Positions 6,099 through 9,286 of a stretch of DNA of 9,286 nucleotides are shown here, piece by piece. Under the pieces are notes generated by a model, which was given only the letters and a program-made list of their open reading frames with translations, did no database searches and was not told the DNA's origin. Source of the DNA: SIG673 sp045660565 (lineage in GTDB: Bacteria > Bacillota > Clostridia > Oscillospirales > CAG-272); contig JAZRDX010000038.1 in assembly GCA_045660565.1 (NCBI GenBank), positions 1-9,286 on the forward strand, in the 5' to 3' direction. Every line of letters begins with the position of its first letter. The first letter of the stretch is position 1. The position numbers were made by a program, and so were the translations under genes.

Positions 6099-7622
6099 TC
6101 AGATGCCCGTGCGGGAATCAAGCATTTCGGTTATGTAACCGTTGATTGCCGACTGCGCCTGAGGTACGGTAGCGGCAAACTTACTTTCGATATTCTGCTG
6201 GTCTCTGATGGAATAATATATCTGACTCAGTATGTTATTGGCGGTGGCGTTGTACTCAATAAGGAAGTTTTTGTTTCTTGACTCATATATAATATCTATC
6301 ATACGGACCGAGTCGGGATCGCGGGTGTATCTGGTCTGAAGTGCCTGCTTGTAAAACGCGTCTATGGTATAGCGGTAGGATTCCGCGCAGAGCGCTTCAA
6401 GAACCGCGCCCGAGCGGTCAAGCTCTTTTCCGGACTTGGTTTTTACAACAAGCGGTATGCAAAGACAGGTAGCCGAGGTCTCTCCGTAAGAAATGTAGTC
6501 ATCACCCTCGTAAAGCGTCGGATAAGGGATTATGCCGAAGTTAGACATTCCGCGAAGATAGGTGGAACACGCTCCGCCGAGACGGTATACGAGAAACACA
6601 TAGTTGTTCTCCGAAAATTCCTTGATTATCTTGCCGTCGAAGTCCGATGCCGATTCGTTATTTATACGTCTGTCCCACGCGCCCTCGTTGTTATGAATGA
6701 GGTTTGTGAGCTGCTCACAAAGCTCCTGGATTTTCGAGTTATTCAGCAGGTTCAGAGTTATGTGGAAATCTCCTCTCTCGTAAAAATCGTTAACTATCGA
6801 GGTGGAGAATATCATCTGCTGAACGGTTTCGGTGCCCGACCACGCAAAGCCGAAAATGTCCTTCTGGTCTCTTTCTCCGGAATGAAGCGGATCCTTGTCG
6901 GTGTCCTTGTAGCAGGTTTTTGTGAGAGCGTAGAATTTTTCAATAGTCCACGTCTTGTCGTCAACCATCTTATAGAAGTCAGCGGCGGTCATGTTGAGCT
7001 GAGACTTTATCAGCGTTGTGTTGATAAACATCGCGCTGAGCTTTTTGAAGTTACTTATGTTGATGTCTCCAACCATGTAGTTGTAGGTAACGCCGTCGTA
7101 AGCAATCTCATCCATATATTCCGTCCACCACCACGGCTGAGTGAAGTCGAGGTAACGGGAGTCGGTAAGGTCGCAAAGATACGCGTTCTTTTTAAGATGT
7201 ACTATGGTGTTATTTGTGGTAAGTATGAAATCGTAGTACTGGTTGGTGTTAAGTATCTTGTTTATTTCTTCTCTGGTGGAGGCGTTTCCTCCGTCAGACG
7301 CAAACCAGGTAAGCTTGCAGTTAAGACGTTGCTCAACCTTGCGGTTACGCTCGTAAACGACGACCTCTACCGGGTCCGCTCCGTCTCCATCAAAGCCCTC
7401 TGTCTCGTCTCTGAAGCCGCCTCGCTGGTACGCCTGAAATTCGTATCCGTCGTAGTTTAAGTCCTCGGGGAGGTTGTCCGGCATCGAGGCTCTTCCCTCG
7501 GCACCAAGCTCCCACCAGATTTTTCTGTCATCGTCGGTGTTGTCATTGGTGCAGGCGGTAAAACACGCGGTGATAAGCATTATGAGAGCTAAAAGGAGGG
7601 TAATTCTTTTCAGTATTTTCAT
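6099..7622 (-). CDS. Extracellular solute-binding lipoprotein, first tandem copy
   Basis: A 507-residue paralogue of the downstream lipoprotein, with the same domain plan: signal peptide, short acidic linker (NDNTDDD), KIWWELG, then the solute-binding fold with FINTTLIKSQLNM, DDKTWTIEKFYAL and DIFGFAW. The signal peptide has two candidate lipobox cysteines, ITAC at Cys20 and FTAC at Cys24; the first fits the consensus better, the second matches the copy downstream. The ATG at 7622 was chosen because the signal peptide begins there and GAAAGGA lies 10 bases upstream; the longer open frame runs through the promoter. It is the first gene after a strong promoter and probably leads a two-gene transcript. 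The most variable regions against the paralogue are about residues 105-118 and the segment before NNEGAWDRR, likely surface or ligand-contact loops. Solute unknown; a carbohydrate is likely by family. Confidence 0.88.
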   Translation of the reverse strand: MKILKRITLLLALIMLITACFTACTNDNTDDDRKIWWELGAEGRASMPDNLPEDLNYDGYEFQAYQRGGFRDETEGFDGDGADPVEVVVYERNRKVEQRLNCKLTWFASDGGNASTREEINKILNTNQYYDFILTTNNTIVHLKKNAYLCDLTDSRYLDFTQPWWWTEYMDEIAYDGVTYNYMVGDINISNFKKLSAMFINTTLIKSQLNMTAADFYKMVDDKTWTIEKFYALTKTCYKDTDKDPLHSGERDQKDIFGFAWSGTETVQQMIFSTSIVNDFYERGDFHITLNLLNNSKIQELCEQLTNLIHNNEGAWDRRINNESASDFDGKIIKEFSENNYVFLVYRLGGACSTYLRGMSNFGIIPYPTLYEGDDYISYGETSATCLCIPLVVKTKSGKELDRSGAVLEALCAESYRYTIDAFYKQALQTRYTRDPDSVRMIDIIYESRNKNFLIEYNATANNILSQIYYSIRDQQNIESKFAATVPQAQSAINGYITEMLDSRTGI

Positions 7623-7668
7623 AAATAGCCGTTCCTTTCTTTTTATAATAAAATAAGTCCCTACTTGT

Positions 7669-7697
7669 ATTATATCATAAACGCCGGATATTTTCAA
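7669..7697 (-). promoter_or_regulatory. Promoter of the lipoprotein pair (extended -10)
   Basis: On the minus strand -35 TTGAAA (7692-7697) and -10 TATAAT (7669-7674) are spaced by 17 bases, with TGA before the -10. The 13 bases TTTATGATATAAT are identical to those of the rpsO promoter. The predicted start site is near 7662, giving a short leader of about 40 bases. Confidence 0.87.
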
Positions 7698-7875
7698 CAA
7701 CGAAATTATGCGTTCGGTGTAGAAATTATTTTTCCCATCTTGTATAAAACGCACAATTTTTTGTTAAAAATGACCTTTGCCGTGGCTTTTTAACGAAATA
7801 AAAGGCGAATTTTAAAACTGAGAGGGCGGTAAATGTAAATTTGATACGTGGTGAAAAGAAAATAGTGAAAACCAC
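7698..7875. other. Divergent intergenic core with no gene
   Basis: The AT-rich stretch between the two divergent promoters has no credible coding frame or strong terminator. The only item noted is a short inverted repeat GTGGT/ACCAC (7848-7852 with 7871-7875) that ends directly at the gmd -35 box and could be an operator half-site pair, though five bases may be chance. Confidence 0.5.
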
Positions 7876-7904
7876 TTGAAACTTTTGGAGAAGTGTGCTA
7901 TAAT
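7876..7904 (+). promoter_or_regulatory. Promoter of gmd (extended -10)
   Basis: -35 TTGAAA (7876-7881) and -10 TATAAT (7899-7904) are spaced by 17 bases, with TGC before the -10 giving the TGn extension. The predicted transcription start is near 7911. Confidence 0.9.
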
Positions 7905-7910
7905 ATTGTA

Positions 7911-8052
7911 AATGGCAGCTTAAATGCCGAGTCCTGCGCGCATTTTTCAAGAAAACGCGTGGGTGGTTGAAAGGATGAAGGTATCCTTTTAAAAGAAAAT
8001 AACGTTTAAAAATTTTAATGCCGCAACAAACGGCGGCGGAATGGAGATTTTT
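7911..8052 (+). promoter_or_regulatory. gmd 5' leader
   Basis: A leader of about 140 bases without an obvious gene. It contains a 7-bp hairpin AAAGGAT/ATCCTTT (7970-7976 with 7983-7989), ending in TTTT, and a GCCG/CGGC stem (8020-8023 with 8031-8034) just before the ribosome binding site GGAG (8043-8046). No known riboswitch class was recognised. The structures are short, so regulation is only a possibility. Confidence 0.4.
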
Positions 8053-9084
8053 ATGAAAAAAGCGCTTATAACAGGTATCACCGGACAGGACGGCTCCTAT
8101 CTTGCAGAGCTGCTTCTTGAGAAAGGCTACGAGGTTTACGGTATCTGGAGACGTAAAAGCGTTGTTGATTACGGAAACGTAAGCCACATTAAGGATAAAA
8201 TTCATTTCATTTACGCTGATATGACGGACGTAATTTCCCTTATGTCCGCTATGAGAATTTCAGATGCCGACGAGGTTTATAACCTTGCCGCTCAGTCCTT
8301 CGTTGCAACAAGCTGGGAGCAGCCGCTCGCAACCGCTGAAATAGACGCTCTCGGCGTTACCAATATGCTTGAGGCAATCCGCGCGGTAAAGCCTACGGCA
8401 AGATTTTATCAGGCTTCCACCTCCGAGATGTTCGGTCTCGTTCAGGAAATTCCTCAGAAAGAGACGACTCCCTTCTATCCGAGAAGCCCCTACGGAGTTG
8501 CAAAGCTCTACGGACACTGGATCACAAAGAACTACAGAGAGAGCTTTGGTCTTTACGCCTGCTCCGGTATCCTCTTCAACCACGAGAGCGAACGCCGCGG
8601 AGTTGAGTTCGTAACCAGAAAGATTACGACAGCGGCGGCAAGAATCGCACACGGACTTCAGGAGTGCGTTGAGCTCGGAAACATGGACAGTAAGCGCGAC
8701 TGGGGACACTCCAAGGACTACGTTTACGCTATGTGGCTTATGCTTCAGCAGGAAAAGCCGGACGATTACGTTATAGCAACCAACGAAACGAGAACGGTAA
8801 GAGAGTTTGTTGACGTAGCGTTCAAGGCGGCAGGCATTGACCTTGAGTGGAAGGGAAGCGGTGTTGACGAAATCGCTATAAACAAGGCAAACGGCAAGAC
8901 TGTTGTTAAGGTTAATCCGAAGTTCTTCCGTCCCGCGGAGGTTGACATTCTTCTCGGTGATCCCACCAAGGCAGAAACAAAGCTCGGCTGGAAGCGTAAC
9001 ATAGATTTTAAAGAGCTTGTTACCCGTATGGTAGACAACGATATGAAGATAGCCGAAAAGGAAATCAAGATAGCGGCGCTTTAA
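8053..9084 (+). CDS. gmd: GDP-mannose 4,6-dehydratase
   Basis: A 343-residue cytoplasmic short-chain dehydrogenase/reductase of the extended type. It converts GDP-D-mannose to GDP-4-keto-6-deoxy-D-mannose with bound NADP, the first step towards GDP-L-fucose, GDP-rhamnose and related sugars for surface glycans. The Rossmann motif GITGQDG is at residues 8-14. The catalytic group is seen as STSE (Thr123, Glu125) and SPYGVAK (Tyr147, Lys151). The characteristic HESERRG (177-183), which usually reads HESPRRG, and the RDWGHSKDYV block follow, and the C-terminal FFRPAEVDILLGDPTKA with LGW is typical. The ATG at 8053 has GGAG six bases upstream; an ATG at 8041 in the same frame lacks a well-spaced site. 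It is slightly shorter than E. coli Gmd (373). It stands alone on the plus strand, divergent from the lipoproteins; GDP-fucose synthase or another reductase would have to be encoded elsewhere. Confidence 0.95.
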   Translation: MKKALITGITGQDGSYLAELLLEKGYEVYGIWRRKSVVDYGNVSHIKDKIHFIYADMTDVISLMSAMRISDADEVYNLAAQSFVATSWEQPLATAEIDALGVTNMLEAIRAVKPTARFYQASTSEMFGLVQEIPQKETTPFYPRSPYGVAKLYGHWITKNYRESFGLYACSGILFNHESERRGVEFVTRKITTAAARIAHGLQECVELGNMDSKRDWGHSKDYVYAMWLMLQQEKPDDYVIATNETRTVREFVDVAFKAAGIDLEWKGSGVDEIAINKANGKTVVKVNPKFFRPAEVDILLGDPTKAETKLGWKRNIDFKELVTRMVDNDMKIAEKEIKIAAL

Positions 9085-9106
9085 TTAAACGTAAAATAAG
9101 TAAAAA

Positions 9107-9146
9107 CGGGTTGTTTTGTTAGTATGACTTCTAATAAAGCAACCCG
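9107..9146 (+). terminator. Hairpin terminator after gmd
   Basis: A 16-bp stem (9107-9122 with 9131-9146, CGGGTTG pairing with CAACCCG at its base, two G-U pairs on the plus strand) with an 8-base loop starts 22 bases after the gmd stop codon. The following AATTTATTA is a weak U-tract, so termination may be incomplete. Confidence 0.65.
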
Positions 9147-9163
9147 AATTTATTACCAACCGC

Positions 9164-9254
9164 CGGGCAGGCACCGGGTAGCACCCGGCATGTAAGTGAA
9201 GTTTTTGATAAAACTTTTTTCAAAAAGTTTTCGCAGTGTGGGTGCGTAACCCAC
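9164..9254. repeat. REP-like palindromic repeat cluster after gmd
   Basis: Three hairpins follow each other: CCGGGT/ACCCGG (9174-9179 with 9183-9188), AAAACTTTTT/AAAAAGTTTT (9210-9219 with 9222-9231) and GTGGGT/ACCCAC (9238-9243 with 9249-9254). GTTTTCGCA between the last two recurs in the pnp leader at about 3614-3622. There is no coding frame. It looks like a dispersed intergenic repeat of the host genome; the second hairpin alone is too A/T-only to be a strong terminator. Confidence 0.6.
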
Positions 9255-9286
9255 GGACGCCCTCTTTCTTTTTTGCTAAGACTTTT

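Noticed and set aside
7726..8205. Minus-strand open frame of 159 codons across the divergent intergenic region and the gmd start
   Set aside because: It runs through the gmd promoter and coding start, has no good ribosome binding site and no family resemblance.

Overview
The window reads as a chromosomal segment of a low-to-moderate GC Firmicute, most likely an anaerobic gut-type clostridium (Oscillospiraceae/Ruminococcaceae-like). This rests on the Bacillus-type S15 sequence, the GGAGG-type ribosome binding sites, the TTGnnn-17-TGnTATAAT promoters, the clostridial style of sugar-type solute-binding lipoproteins, and the palindromic intergenic repeats. No plasmid, phage, transposase, CRISPR, tRNA or rRNA signal was seen.

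Layout. Five genes lie on the minus strand. Read in transcription order from right to left they are: two tandem paralogous solute-binding lipoproteins (7622-6099, then 5952-4432), ribosomal protein S15 rpsO (4119-3853), polynucleotide phosphorylase pnp (3456-1288) and a nucleoside hydrolase (1149-220). A GDP-mannose 4,6-dehydratase gene (8053-9084) is divergently transcribed on the plus strand. Strong promoters are visible before the first lipoprotein, before rpsO and before gmd. Hairpins follow rpsO, the nucleoside hydrolase and gmd.

How the genes relate. rpsO-pnp is the classic bacterial pairing of S15 with the 3'-to-5' phosphorolytic exonuclease. Here a strong intrinsic terminator sits between them, and a long, highly structured spacer precedes pnp. 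The nucleoside hydrolase downstream fits loosely with RNA and nucleotide salvage, but its active site departs from the textbook pattern. The two lipoproteins bind an unknown solute, probably a sugar or oligosaccharide, and have no permease or ATPase genes beside them. gmd makes the 6-deoxyhexose precursor for surface glycans; any partner such as a GDP-fucose synthase would lie outside the window.

The least explained material is intergenic. REP-like GC-rich palindromes lie at the lipoprotein/rpsO junction (where one supplies a stop codon), in the pnp leader (as a 15-bp inverted repeat) and after gmd. There is also a stem before the nucleoside hydrolase that pairs fully only as minus-strand RNA. 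I see no convincing new multi-gene system; the points worth checking are regulatory and repeat-related.
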